From the NCBI GenBank assembly GCA_003024785.1, contig PUQB01000482.1, forward strand, positions 59,808-123,807: a DNA stretch of 64,000 bases. Direction: 5' to 3'. Shown here piece after piece: positions 1 to 13,107 of the stretch. How positions within the stretch are numbered: the first letter of the stretch is position 1; each line of letters opens with the position of its first letter. The position numbers and the translations under genes are program-made. The notes under the pieces were generated by a model, which was not told the origin of the DNA, made no database searches, and was given only the letters and a program-made list of their open reading frames with translations. The DNA comes from Selaginella tamariscina (lineage: Eukaryota > Streptophyta > Lycopodiopsida > Selaginellales > Selaginellaceae).

Positions 1-2100
1 ATGGTGCCAAGCCGCTACTATTGTCGCTACCAATCCCTTAGTTGTGCATTACAACAAAGAGATTTGTAACCCTACCCTTGCTTTTCGTACATACACATAC
101 GAATCACCCCAAAAAAATCCTATTTGTACACACTGGGTGAGTATGGTGAAGTTGAGTGAATCCCCTGTGGTAAAAACCCAGTTTGTTAATGTAACATTTG
201 CATGCGACTGTTCACATGTCAACCAGTCAACCTTTTTCAATAAAAAATCACACATTTTAACCTTTATTTAGTAGTATAAACTAAACCTTTTGACCTTATA
301 ATTATGATGTAATTAACACATCTCATGTTTAATTCCAATTTAAGAATTCTAATTATGATAGTAACCTCATTGGCATTTAGAATTTAATGTAAGATAATGT
401 AGATAATTTGAATGACAAGGTATTAACATAATTAATAAAAATTCTAAAAGTCAAGGAGTTAAAAGGTTAATGTATGGGTGTATAAAATGTAATAATCTTG
501 TACATAATGTAGAAGAGTGTATACTCCAATTGCCTAAGTGTCAGATGGTGGAATTTAACTTTGTAATAGTTTTTACTTAAAGAACCAATATGTGATAACA
601 CATGGTTATCAAGTAGCCACTATCATCAATACTTATTAAAGCAATGGTAAGTCTTTCAATACAACTTTAGGAGTCTAACTCATATGCCTAAATAAGCATG
701 AGACTTAATGTTTTACCTTAACTTTTTAAAATAATTAACCTGAAACCTTAAAGGATAATTTAGGATCTTATCCCAAGAGACCTTGTTCTAACCTTATTAA
801 GGAGACATGCTTTACACATATGACCATGACAAAGATAAGGCATCATGACTTACCCTTGAGGAATCACGGGAGTAAACCACAAGGGGTACCTAACCCACTC
901 AAACCCCTAGCTAGTACTTAATGAGGACATGAATGTTCTACTAAGTATACTTTTTAAGGCTAGGTTTGGATAACCTAAATACACACTCTCGAGTGCCTCA
1001 CAAAAAGGCTCCTACTGATGAACTTAAGTTGTTCAACCCCTAGATCTCAAGGTGAACACCCCGTAGCCAAGTGTGCAAATAACACACCTAGTTACGAGAA
1101 CTAATCTTTTTGAGATGTTGTCTAAGGCTTAGCACTCTAATGTGAGCAAAGTATGCTTGCTTATTAAAGTATCCACTCCTCAGCATTTAACCCCATGAGA
1201 GAACCCTAAAGTTCGTGCCTTAAGCATTGCATTACGTGCCATTTAGCCTAGTGTCACATTCTTTATGTGACACTATTTCTTGTATGAGTTATCTTGTCAA
1301 GACATATGATGTCATGAACGTGGCTCATAAATGTAACTCTATAACCTCTTTGTGAACCCTTAGGAATGGCCAAGAGATTCTGTCAACCAAGATCCACACC
1401 CACATTTGGACAAGGACACAGATGTGTCCTGCTTAGTTTACAAGTGTTGTCTTAGTTTAATGTTAAGGAGGTTGGAGATATTACTCAACTTTTAACCCTT
1501 GAAACATGTATTCTGACAAGACATTTCATGTTCAAATTCAACACATTAAGGGTAGGTTACCTTGAAAGTGAGAATAATCCCTATTGTCTAGAAGCTAAGG
1601 TGGTATAACAGAGAGTTTGTGTCTTGATGACACAAGCTTGAGCTTGCATTGGTAGAAGAATAATAAGCTCAGTGATGAATCCAAACATTCTCATTACATA
1701 TCCTATTTATATATGTGAAAGGCCCCCCCCTCCATGTTTTCATGTTTTGTAAAAAGTGGGCTAGTATGAAATTCTCAATAAGAATATACTTAGTGAGTTT
1801 AATTAATAACTCATCAACCCATAAACCCTAACCCAAGAGGTTTAGGACTGGTTTATGGTGGGTTGACCATTGTCAAACAATTAGTAGACGCAAACAAGGG
1901 CGATTTAGAAAAAGGTTGAATGGTGGAGTGGGCAACTTACAACTGGTAAGGATCAACAATGACGATTGTTAGGCGGCATTAACAGTAGGTTAGATCCAAT
2001 TGTTCGGATCAGCACCAAGGTACTAAGGAAATGCGTGAGGGAGGTGCATTAAGTTAGTAGGACAAGACCCAATTATAGGGCAAAGGCCCAGTGGGGAAGT
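1..2100. other. AT-rich stretch without a recognisable gene
   Basis: I see no coding region here; the two short overlapping open frames near the start resemble nothing I know and lie antisense to each other. The later part, from about 1700, leads straight into the TATA-containing block at 2101-2430, so part of it may be the upstream (U3) section of a long terminal repeat. No second copy occurs in the window to confirm that. Confidence 0.4.
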
Positions 2101-3550
2101 GCCATTTGGCCTATGTCTTAGTACCACCCAACCCTATATAAGCAAGAAGGTGAGTAGTGGATCGGGGTCCTTCTAATCCATCTTCTTTGTATGTCTTTGT
2201 TTTGGCCATCTCTGGGGGGGCCACCTTGTACTTTTAAGAGGCAATACATACATCTCTTTAGTCTACTATACCCATCTCCGATCTCCCTCCTTTCTCTCCT
2301 TCTCTTGCTTCCTCCTCAATGGAGCCCACGCACAGGAACGAGGGTGGCTCCAATTTATTGGTACACGGATTGCGGCATCCGGGTAAAGGCCACCACTACA
2401 TCTTACCATACATCGAAGTAATGGTCGAATCCCTAGTTTAGAACCTGGGATTGGACGTTGGCAACTATGTCTAGGCAACCACCAAAACAACCCAAAGTCA
2501 CCCACATATAACCTGCGAAGTCCTTAACGACCATTGTGGTGACCATGGAGGGATAATTGTTATACACGAATGGAGTTCACTATAGTAATTTGAGTTGTTG
2601 CTCAAAGAAGAGATCGAAGAGCCCGGATTAACTCGTTCAAAAACTAAAGATCAACAATACCAACTGGCCAGGAGGATGCATTGTGCTAGTTGGGAGAGGC
2701 AAATGGAGGGCAGAATAGTACCCCATGCCACAGTTAGCCCTAGCCTTGCTAGCTTGGGTCCATGACTCAAATACCACATGGCCAACCTCACAAGGAGCAA
2801 AGGACCCAGCACAACACCATTGAAGTTATCCCAAGCCACAGACATAAAGAAAGGTACAAAGAACCCCTAGAAGTCCTAATGAAATTCCATGTGTAGGAAC
2901 ATGCAAAAATGAACAACACCTAGACGAACGAGACCGCATGGTGGCGACCTATGAAGTAGAGTGGACGGATGGCTGGAAGGAAGCCCATCACTTGCTCTCA
3001 ATGTAGGTGAATGTGAACAATTAGATGAGCCTCCACACCATATAATTGAACTAGTATTCGACGAGTACCCTGGAGGGACGAGACCTTGCGCAAAAAAACC
3101 CTAGGACATGGGAAGCGTGCTTTAGAGACAGGAACTCAAAGCTCGGTGATGATAGTGGAGGGATAATGATGGATGATAGCGAAGGTCCCATGTGGCCAAT
3201 GCTACAAGGAATGCAAGGTAGTAAACCTAGAGTCGCTGTCACTCAGCAGGGCAAGGCAGGCCGGACATGGATGCCTTAAAAGAGGGGAAGAAGAGCTTCA
3301 TCCGGAAGGCCCCCATAGGGAGGTGCACCAACCACTGATGAGAGATCTTTGCACCATGAGTTCAATAGATCGGACAACACAACATGTTGAAGTGAGTACC
3401 GAGATGGTGGCCAAGGCTTGACAAGGCCCGGCAACACATAGGAAAGCCACTTAGAAGAAGGGATTGGATGTTGACAAATTGGTAGACTGAGAAGGAGCAT
3501 TGGTGAGGGGACCACATGGGCTAGTGGATGAGGGGATTCCATCCCATGGC
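2101..3550 (+). mobile_element. Left part of an old gypsy-like retroelement (element E)
   Basis: This segment joins the one resuming at 13372; copy A was inserted between them, leaving ATGGC and GTGGC at the two junctions. It starts with a TATA-containing, LTR-like block and runs into heavily broken sequence that I read as leader and gag remnants, because the segment at 13372-16174 contains gag-like and protease-like stretches in the same orientation. No open frame here is convincing by itself. The partner LTR is not in the window, so LTR limits cannot be set. Confidence 0.45.
2135..2142 (+). promoter_or_regulatory. TATA box of a probable LTR promoter
   Basis: TATATAAG lies in a GC-richer context and is followed by the leader-like part of element E. 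It fits an LTR promoter, but no transcription start can be seen. Confidence 0.4.
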
Positions 3551-3893
3551 TGTCATGACTCGATACATGATACAAGATACATGATATGCCTACATGATAT
3601 ACCTACAGGATATGTCTTACAAAATATGCCTAAAAGATATACCTACAGTATATGAGACATTATTTTTAGCTCATGACTAGATTACTCTTGGAGTATATTG
3701 CCTAGATTAGTTCTTGGAGTTGTGAGTATAAAAGCTCCAACCTAATTATTGTATAATTAATTATTATTAACACCAGTCATTCTATGATCATTCTTGTTTG
3801 TTCTTGTCTTGCTCTTTGCCTCTTGTTCTCTCTTGTTCCTAGTTTCTTGTTGCTCTTGAGTCAAGCCTCTTATTCTTGGATCGTGGCTTGATA
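3551..3893 (+). repeat. 5' LTR of copy A
   Basis: It begins TGTCATGACTCGATAC and ends GTGGCTTGATA, matching the family ends TGTCACAACC and GTGGCTTGACA. The start is made of imperfect 12-bp units of the type CTACAGGATATG. A TATAAAAGC-like promoter lies near 3728, and the family's conserved GTTTGATA internal start follows at 3894. Confidence 0.8.
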
Positions 3894-3987
3894 GTTTGAT
3901 AATAATTATTTCGTAACTCCCGATTTTTCAAGTTACTTTTTTTCTTAGCTTTTCTCCCTTGTTTTCCTCCTTTTTTCTTTTAGAATC

Positions 3988-4900
3988 ATGGAAGATTTTG
4001 AGCAACTTCAATGTGAGCACCAAATGTTGCTTTATGAGCTAGCCACTTTGCACCAAGTGGTCATAGATATGCAAGGTTCCACCAATGCGGCGTATGCAGC
4101 TGCTAATGCATCCTCCAAGGCTGCTACATAGGCTCTCTCTCAAGCATCTGTGGTTTCCTCTCCATCAAACTTTTTCAGAGCCAAAGATAGCATGTTAAAA
4201 AAGTTTAATGGCAATCGTGCCGATTTTCTAAGGTTTCCTGAATTAGATCAGGCTTTTGATTCGCATGCAACCCAACTACTTGATGATGCATCAAAAGGTT
4301 GGCCTTTTGGCATTCTTACTAGTTGGATCTCCACGGGCTTGGGTTGCCCCTTTGCTGGAGCGTGACGACCCATTGATGGAAGTTTGAAGGATTTGTGGCT
4401 GCCTTTGAAGCCTGTTTTGGAGATTCCAATAAGTACCGTTCTGCATGCACAAAGTTATGGAAGCTCACACAAGGATTCTGACCTGCATCCAAATTTCAGC
4501 AACTTTGCACAAACATTCCATGTGATGAGACTACATTGATCGAACACTTTTGTTTTGGGTTGAGGATGACGTGAAGGACCTTCTCCTTACATTTCGGATG
4601 CCCAAACCTTAGCGAGATCATGCAACAGGCCGTTCGCTGCGACAACCATTTGTTCGAGCGTCGTAAAAAAAAAATCCATCAACAGTTCCTACAAGCCAAT
4701 CCTGTAGTTGTAGCACATATTCCTTTAACACCTTTTGGAGTAATTTCCTATGGAGGTTGAAAATACAAGTGTGGCCCACTTTTAACTGCGGAGAAGCAAC
4801 ATGTAGAGGTGAGAACTTATGTTTGTATTGTGGTGAAGCAGACACAAGGTTCTATTAAAGCCAGGAAGTTCAAGACACGTGAAGTTGAAGCTGAAGTTTC
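3988..4900 (+). pseudogene. Broken gag of copy A
   Basis: The start ATG at 3988 opens the same capsid polyprotein as in copies B and C, with the EHQMLL and SQASVVSSPSNF stretches. A stop falls at about 4130 and further frameshifts follow. The zinc-knuckle region near 4820-4860 (CLYCGE) has lost its later cysteine and histidine spacing. In an intact element this protein would form the virus-like particle around the RNA. The gene cannot give a full-length product. Confidence 0.75.
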
Positions 4901-4929
4901 AATGGAAAACTTCAATGTCCACTTCATTT

Positions 4930-7900
4930 AGGAGCCGCAAAGTTGGACGTAGTGCAAGCTCCATTGGTGCTACTCATACCATTCTATCACTCAAGTTTCC
5001 TATACACATTTCGCTTTAATAATCAAGAGCTCAAAGGAGTTTGCCCTGCTAGACACTGGTGCAAATGCATGCTTCATGAATGACACTTTTGCAACTCAAC
5101 ATGGCATTCTGGTGGTGAAGTTGAAGCGTGTAGTTCCAGTAAAGGTTATAGATGGTTGTTGATTGCTTTGGCGCAGTTACCCATGCTATCACACCTCTCT
5201 CTTGCACTCATGGCACATTCAATTGTTCGATTTCCTTCAACTTGATCAATACTCGGATGACTCCCATTGTTTTGGGCATGCCATGGTTCGTGGTTACAAA
5301 TCTCAGATCGACTGGAGGTCTAGGACACTCACGTTTCCTCTTGACAGCCAGAATCATAATCTGTACCTTCCTATGTGCAAGATATGACCTTAGTGTCTGA
5401 GGCAGTACAAGCTACAGATTGACCATGCCTGTTCCTGTATCAGTATTGAAGATTCCTCCTTGACAGGATTCATCTATGTTAGTTCGTCAACACATTCTAG
5501 GCTCTCTCACTCCTGTAAGTTTACAATTCCTGTACAGGTTCTTCCAATCCTGTATCATGTTGAAAGTTCCTCCTCAACATGATCCACCTCCTATCAATTC
5601 GTCAACACATTCACAGGCTCTCCTCACTCCTGTGCATCACAGACTTCTGTACAGGATCTAATTCTGTACACTCGTTAACATCCGCACATGTTTTCTTTAA
5701 TCTGCCTCTTTTCATTACTCTGCTTCTGTCCCCAAGATCCTTCCTCTTTTTCATTCATAGCTCCTCCTTCTCCTCTCCGAGTTCTTACCACTACTATGCA
5801 TGAACTTGTCATTGATCCTGCTCCTTTTTATCTCTTTGCTTTCAAGTAACTCCTACGTCCTTTTTTACCTCTCCTGTATTTAACTCTCTGTTTTTCAATC
5901 CTCTTCTCCTCCTTCTATTTCGTTCCTTACCATCCAAGTATCACTCCTTCCAGGACTTTTTGATAAGCACAAGGCTGTAGTTCTTCCTATTCATAAGTCC
6001 TACAACTATCCTATCGATCTTGCGGAAGGGAAGACTCCACCGTTCGAACCGATTTATCTACTGCCATCTACAGAATTGGAGGTTCTTTGCCAGTACATTG
6101 AGGACAACTTGGCATCCGGCTTCATTCATCACTCAAAGTCCTTTGCATGAACATCTATCTTCTGAAGTTTGTGTTTGGTTGTGGACTATAGGAATTTGAA
6201 TCAAGTCATCATTTGGAATCGGTACCCATTGCCATTGATCCCGGAACTTCTTGATCGGCTACAAGGAGCAAAGGTGTTCACGAAGATCGACTTACGAGGG
6301 GCTTACAATCTTGTACAGATTCATCCAGGCGATGAGTGGAAGATTGCCTTTGTATAAGGTATGGACATTTGAATACACGGTGATGCCTTTCGACTTATAA
6401 ATGCCCCATCTATGTTTCCAACACATGGTGAACGACATCTTTCGCGACTTCTTGGACCAGTTTGTGGTGATCTACCTCGATGACATTTTGATTTTCTCTA
6501 AGGACCAGGTGACACATGACAAGCATGTACGACTAGTTGTCAGAAGCTTCGTGAGCATGGCCTGTATTCGAAGTTGGAGAAGTTTTTTTCTACAAGGGAT
6601 ATCGTGGAGTTCTTGGGCTACATCGACTCTCATGCTGGCGTTTCCATGGACATGCACAAGGTGAAGACTATTGTGGAGTGGGAGAGGCCAAGTTTGTACG
6701 AGACGTACAATGTTTCCTTGGCTTTGCAAACTTCTATAGGCAATTCATACAAGGATTTCTCTAAGCGTGTACTTCCACTCACGAAACTCACCAAGCACAT
6801 AGGGGATTTCTCTTGGTTTGATAAGGCGGAACATGCATTCATAGCACTCAAGGACGCTTCACATAGCTCCAATTTTACACATCCTGATCCTTCTCGTCCC
6901 TTCTTCGTTGAACCAGATGTTTTGGACTTTGCAGTAAGTTCTATTCTATTACAAATTGGAGAAGACAAGTTATTCCATCCTATAGCCTTTCATAAGTTCC
7001 TTTCGCGGAGATCAATTACGAGATTCATGACAAGGAATTCAAGGACCATTGTGGATTCATTTGAGGAGTGGCGGCACTTCCTAGAAGGTGCTGCACATAC
7101 TGTACAAGTTCTTACGGATCACAAGAACTGGAGTTTTTTCAAACTGCTCAAGTTCTCAGTCGACGACAGGTTAGGTGGGCAGAATTCCTATCATTTTGAT
7201 TTTATCATCGTATAGGCATGGTTTTTGGAATAGCAAAGGGATGCATTGTCTAGGCGTTCTTACCTTGCACCGACCTCGGGCGATCCTGCATATGACTGTA
7301 AAAGCAAGTGTTGTCGGGTCCTGATCGATTTTGGCTTGCGGCACTATAGGTTCATCAGGCTCAGCAAATTCAACACTTCTACAGGACATCTGTTTGTAAT
7401 TAGCTAGACGACTTGGCAAAGAATGTGTTTTCACACATTAGTCCTGACATCGCAAGCTCCTCTTCCTCTAGTTTCCGTATAGACTACAAGTTGTTTACCA
7501 TATAGACGGACTCCTATACCGAGAAGGTCTCCTATACATTCATGTTGGTATTTACAGAACTCGTGTGGTACAGGATTGCCATGATACCCTCGGCTACATG
7601 ACATTTTGGTGTGGCCAAGATAGTTGAGTTGGTGACTCGTAACTATTGGTGGCCTGGGTTGCGATGTTTTGTGAAAAGTTTGTACGGAGTTGTGACACCT
7701 GCAACAGGTCGAAGATGCCTCGTCATGCGTCCTCTGGTCTTCTCCGTCCTCTTCCTGTTCCCTTTGCTCCTTGGAAATCATTTCTATGGATTTCCTCACA
7801 GATTTCCTCCTTTCGTGGATTTGATGCAGTTCTTGTAGTGGTTGACCGTTTCACCAAACATGCTCATTTTCTATTATGTAACAAGAAGGCTACATGCCGG

Positions 7901-8835
7901 ACAACTGAGTTGGTGATCCGCAAAGTGTTACGACATCATGGTCTTTCTGAGAGCATTGTTTCTAATCGAGACCCACAATTCATGTCCAGATTTTAGCGAG
8001 AGCTTCTCCAAAGTCTACAAGTTAAAGCGGATCTTTCTTCATGATATCATCCGCAAACTGATGGGCAGTTAGAACGCATGATTCAGACCTTGGAGCAGTA
8101 TCTTCGCTGCTTCATCAGTTACCAACATAACAACTTGTTGGACCTTCTTCTATGGTAGAGTTTGTTATAACAACTCTGTTCATGCATCTACTGCCAGACA
8201 CCTTTCTTCACTCTTACAGGCTACCATCCATGTTTTGACTTTGCTCCTCATGCTTCTCCTTCTTCTGCTCATGTAGTACAGGATCGTCTCCAGCATCTTC
8301 GTCAGGTACAGGATAATCTCCGAGTTTCATCTTTAGTAGGCACACAGTACAAGCGTCATACTGATGTTCATCGTCAGCCGGCACCTGCATACAAGATTGG
8401 TGATCGCGTGTGGCTTCTTCGTCGACATTTTCACACAACATGCCTTCTTCTAAGTTAGATTTTCGACGATTGGGCCCTTAAGATTGCAGCTGAGGTCAAT
8501 CCTATACTTTCGACTAGAGCTACCATCTACTGTGAACTTCATCTTGTGTTTCACACTTTTTGTTCTAATGGTACATCTTCCTTCTCTTCTTGGTCATGTT
8601 TCTTCTCCTCCCCCTCTTGTGATCATTAACAATGAACCTAAGTACAAAGTTGCAGCCATCCTTAATTCGTTTTCATCGCTGCCAACTTCAATACTTGGTG
8701 GATTGGAAAGATTATTTGCTTATCGATTACACTTAGGAACCTGCATTCAATTTACTCCATGCTTCTTCCAAGGTTTGCTGTCTTCCATCGGCGTTATCTG
8801 TTAAACCAAGTCCAAGACTCGTGGAACTTGTCCTT
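4930..8835 (+). pseudogene. Broken pol of copy A (protease, RT, RNase H, integrase, chromodomain)
   Basis: Domains lie in chromovirus order across several frames. Protease with LLDTGANACF is near 5045-5160. A poorly conserved linker rich in CCTGTA follows at 5400-5900. Reverse transcriptase covers 6060-6700, with [10 protein letters not shown] near 6285 and YLDD near 6472. RNase H is at about 6880-7220. Integrase covers 7440-8200, with the core residues near HAHFLLCNK and NRDPQFMSRF. A degenerate chromodomain is at about 8635-8800. The chromodomain marks the chromovirus clade, where it steers insertion to chromatin. Numerous stops and single-base shifts disable the gene. Confidence 0.8.
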
Positions 8836-8847
8836 AGGAGGAGGTGC

Positions 8848-8980
8848 TGTTATGATCCGATACAGATACAGGATATGCCCACAGGATATGCCTACAGGAT
8901 ATGCCTACGGATATACTTACAGGATATGCCTAGAGGATATGCCTACAGGATATACTTACAGGATATGCCTACAGGATAAA
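8848..8980 (+). repeat. 3' LTR of copy A, left piece
   Basis: It starts TGTTATGATCCGATACAG directly after the purine-rich tract TTAGGAGGAGGTGC. It consists of tandem ACAGGATATGCCT-like units and is cut at 8980 by the nested element. Confidence 0.8.
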
Positions 8981-9525
8981 TGTTAAATAGGAAACCGAAA
9001 ACCCCACCTTTTCCTATTTAACCGAGTTCCTTTCTCCTAGCCTTTAGGAAAGGTTACACGCTCTCTTTTCTCCAACTCTCCACATATACATATATCAAAA
9101 CACCTTCTCTCAAAGCCACAATGACTAGTCTCCGAAGTCAAAGGCAAGAACGGATTTTGGCTATTGCCTTGTTAGATTCATTCATTGAGTATACATACAT
9201 ACACACAAGATTTTATAATATGCACCTTTCATTACTACATGAATATTAAGAGACAAAGTGTAAAGAACCTCTCTCTCCTGCTGGAACTTCAAATGGAGAC
9301 CCTCTCCTGTTAGAACTTCTTGTGGAGACCCCTTCTCTTTTGCCCTAACTCCCTTTAACTACCCTTCCTCTTGCCATGTTATCCTTTTTCTTTTCCTTAC
9401 TCACCTTTTCCTCTCGGTAAGGATTTCCTCCTTCACAGCCTTTCCTTCCATGCTTACTACATACCTTCCTACCCTTATTCTCTCCATAGTAAGATGTCCT
9501 ATGTCCTAATATTTTATCTTTAACA
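8981..9525 (-). repeat. 3' LTR of the nested gag-only element
   Basis: This 545-bp copy is nearly identical to 12538-13107 and is the downstream LTR in the - strand reading. Long identical stretches, for example around CCACATATACATATATCAAA, suggest a recent insertion. Confidence 0.8.
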
Positions 9526-9677
9526 CTGCCCCCTCATTATTCGTTGCTGTGTCCTCATGGCAACTATCCTATTCCTTCCCTTGGATATTGATCTTCATGG
9601 TACTGTGGATTCTCTTTATACTTCCAAAAGTTTTTCTTCACTTTCCTAAGTTCTTGGTTGGAAGTTAATACCTTAAG

Positions 9678-12480
9678 TTATAGCACTTGATTTCCTGCAT
9701 CTTGTTCCTTAGGATCAGGATTTGCTTTCTCTTCCTGTTCCTGAATAGTTTTCCTTCCTGTTCCTTTGGCTTCTTTTCTATGTTTATATTCACTTACTCT
9801 AAAGGATTGTGGTATACACATATATATACTCTGAAGGTTGTTCATGCAAATCAATCTTATACAGGATTGCCTTATAAAACTTTTCCTGTAATCCAGGTTT
9901 GTCGTTTTCCTTCTGCTGAACAGTTTATTTCCTTTTAGCACTACATTAAGGTCTATATATGTTAAGACCTTCAAGTTAGGATATGCTTTTAGGATTTCTA
10001 CTTCCTGATTATCTAGCCCATTAAACCAATCATATCCTTCTAGTCGAATTTCCTTTTTAGCATACCTTTTTAGTAGATTATAAATCATTAGTTTTCCTTC
10101 TCCTTCTTCTACCATCATCTTTCTTGTTCTTCCATTCTGAATAACCTGATCAGACTTAATCCATAGTCTGGCTAAGAACATCTAAGAACATGGTCCTAAA
10201 CCCATCCTTTTACATTCACCTTTTTCAATAAAATTCACACCTGAACCTCCATCTATTAACACTCATTTTAACTTATTTCTGCCACATATACTGTGATGCA
10301 AGGAACTTTCTCCATAATCACCTTCATATAGTACTTCCTTATCCATTTTTATAAACTATATATCCTTCACTTGAAGGTGATGTTTGTTGGATTGAACTTA
10401 ATGCATTCAATATCTGATTTCTTATATAGGAGCTACGTGTATCAATTGTCCAAGTGTAACTTTTACTTCCTAATTTATAGCTTGGTGATACATAGAATCC
10501 ATTGTTTTATCATGTAATGGTAATAATGAAACTTTGTTCACCTTTGTCTATATCACCTTTGTCTATACCTTCTGATTCGTTATCAGTCTGACCTTTCTGG
10601 TCAGGATTTTGCTCCTGCTCATTTACATTTTCCTGTAACAAGCTCTCCTTCTGTTAGGAATAGTTTCTATCTCTCCTTCTCCATAACAAGAATATTCCTT
10701 CTTCTTTTCTTGAAGAGCTATAACTTGCAACGGGTGGTACTCATCCTTTTCCTCCTCTATTTGAATTAGCCGTGTTGTAGGCTGTACATTAGTCATTCTG
10801 GTGGAAGTAGGAGGTTGTACATTCCGCCTAGGACATTCCCTAGAGATATGTCTTGTTTCACCACATGTATAACAACCTGGGAAGGAAAATTCCTACCCTG
10901 TGGTCCTGTCTATCATTGACCTGATTATATTGCTCATTTTGCCTCTTTGACCTTGATAAGGTCTTGCTTCTCCTCTATATTGTTTATCATTTCTTTCTGT
11001 ATAGGATCTATCCTTTTATCGTCCAATGTATGGACCATTTTTTTTCTCCATAATACCTATCCTTTCTATTTTCATAAGGAACATCATTCCTCTCTCATAA
11101 TATCCATTGTCCTATTTTGATAAGAAACTTCATTCCTTCTGCCTATATATTGTTCCTGTTCTCATAAGGAATAGCATTATCATTCCTATCTTCCACGATT
11201 CCTATTAGGTGGGAACCTTCGAGGGGAAGTTCATCCATTCTTCTTTCTCTCTCTATACCAGCCACATTCTGGTTCAAGAAATGTTTGGCTACATGTCCTT
11301 CCTTTCCGCAAATTTGGCATGTAGACAGTTGCAGCCTACATTCCTCCACTGTATGTTCAGGATTGTTACATTTAGTGCACCATACCTTTGCCTTTATCTC
11401 CTCCTTAACTGTCATTTAAGGTTTCATCATTTGAGCCAATGCTTTCTCATTTATTGGATATTTACGAACCTTTACTACATCAGCTTCCTCTTCCTCTTCA
11501 TCAGGGGATTCTTCCTTTCTTCTATATACTTTCAACTTTCCTTCTGCAATCTTTTCTATTTGCCTTCTCTTCTTCTCTATATTTCTAATTTATTAATGAG
11601 ATCCTCTTTATTCTTTTCATTGATAGTGAGTGCTAGATCTCTATATGGTTTAGCAACCCTTGTTTATACCATTGCAATAAGGCATCCATCTTTACATATG
11701 CCTTACACTTCTTCTCATGTTTCTTAAAACGGTTTGTATATTTATTTATCTTTTCTGTTTTGCCTTGAAGGATAGTCCTTAACTTCTCTAAATGTTCCTC
11801 TGGCCTTCTTTCTGAAATATTTTTAAAAGCATCAGTAACCTTCTGATAATCCTCTTTAACTTCCTTTTCTAAATCATAATACTAGTCAGAGGCATTTCCT
11901 TTCAATGTATGTGGAAATATAAGCAGCTTTTCTGCATCCGTCACTTATACAGTTTTACTACCTCTTCAAACTGTTGTAAGTGCCTTTTTGGATTTTCTTT
12001 CTTTCCTGTAGAGAATGTGGGATACATCACCGTACCCTCAAACATTCCCGAGAAAAGTGCCATATTTATAATAATTCTTTGCTCTGGTGTATTTCCTCTT
12101 ACACCTTCCTCCTTCCTCTTCGGGAGTTCTCAAGAGATCCTTCTCCTTGCAATCTCGATTTATGAACAGGCACTCCTTCCGTTCCTCTCACAATCTCCTC
12201 TAAACCAATTATTTGATATTGCCTCCAATTCTCTGGATCAGCCTCAGATTTTTTATTGTTTCTGCAATATCCTTTACTATCTTTCCAAGGATATTTTGAC
12301 GTCTATTTTTGTCAATTTCAGGTTGTTGTTGGGTAGCCACTCTGTTGGCCTGCCTTTGGTTCCTCTAATCAGCTAAGGTTGGATCAGGACGATGGTTCCT
12401 CCAAGGTTTCATTCATTTCTCCTTTACACATCCGGCTGTACACCTTCTGAGCCTTTTTTAGAATGAGAATTCTATCATTT
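9678..12480 (-). pseudogene. Gag-protease polyprotein of the nested element
   Basis: Read leftward, the frames give a gag domain (about 12400-11800, including a stretch like FPHTLKGNA and then YYDLEKEVKEDYQ). Zinc knuckles CTKCNNPEHTVEEC and CQICGKEGHV lie in an open stretch at 11143-11415, and a further CYTCGETRHISREC is near 10870. An aspartic-protease-like IDGGSGVNFIEKGE is near 10200-10250, followed by an open stretch at 9678-10181 ending in a lysine/glutamate-rich tail. Stops and shifts separate these parts. No reverse transcriptase motif was found. The product would be a nucleic-acid-binding capsid protein. Confidence 0.7.
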
Positions 12481-12537
12481 TCTTTTTCTCAATGAATGCT
12501 AACACTGCAATGGCGAAATCCCTCCGTGGTCACCAAA

Positions 12538-13107
12538 TGTTAAACAGGAAAATCGAAACCCCACCTTTTCCTGTTTAAATTCCTTTCTCCTAGCCTTTAG
12601 GAAAGGCTACTGCTCTCTTTTCTCCAACTCTCCACATATACATATATCAAAACACCTTCTCTCAAAGCCACAATGACTGGTCTCCGAAGTCAAGGGCAAG
12701 AACGGATTTTGGTTATTGCCTTGTTAGATCCATTCATTAAGAGTATACATACACAGACATGAGATCTTATAATATGCACCTTTCATTATTACATAAATAC
12801 AAGAAACAAAGTATAGAGAACCTCTCTCTCCTGTTGGAACTTCAAATGGAGACCCTCTCTCCTGTTAGAACTTCTTGTGGAGACTCCTTCTCCCTTGCCC
12901 TAACTCCCCTTAACTACCCTTCCTCTTGCCATGTCATCCTTTTCCTTTCGAGACTTCCTTTTCCTTTTCCTTTTCCTTACTCACCTTTTCCTCTTGGTAA
13001 GGATTTTTCTTCTTCATAGCCTTTCCTTTCATGCTTACTACAGACCTTCCTACCCTTATTCTCTCCACAGTAGGATGTTCTATGCTCCTAATATTTTACC
13101 TTTAACA
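12538..13107 (-). repeat. 5' LTR of the nested gag-only element
   Basis: This 570-bp copy is the upstream LTR in the - strand reading. It differs from its partner by scattered substitutions and small indels in CCTTTTC-rich tracts. Confidence 0.8.

Larger units (their letters stand above)
8981..13107 (-). mobile_element. Nested gag/protease-only LTR retrotransposon
   Basis: Direct repeats at 8981-9525 and 12538-13107 both start TGTTAA and end TTAACA on the + strand. On the - strand the internal region starts with TTTGGTGACCACGG after the right-hand LTR (a primer-binding site would lie here) and ends in the purine tract GAGGGGGCAG before the left-hand LTR, so the element reads leftward. Flanks are ATAAA and ATATA inside the repeats of copy A's LTR, a near-perfect 5-bp target duplication. 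The roughly 3-kb interior encodes gag and a protease-like stretch but no reverse transcriptase or integrase, so it must have moved using enzymes from another element. Confidence 0.8.

Noticed and set aside
11209-12376. Long + strand open frames (11209-11727, 11909-12376)
   Set aside because: The - strand of the same bases encodes recognisable gag and zinc knuckles, so these hydrophobic frames are shadows.
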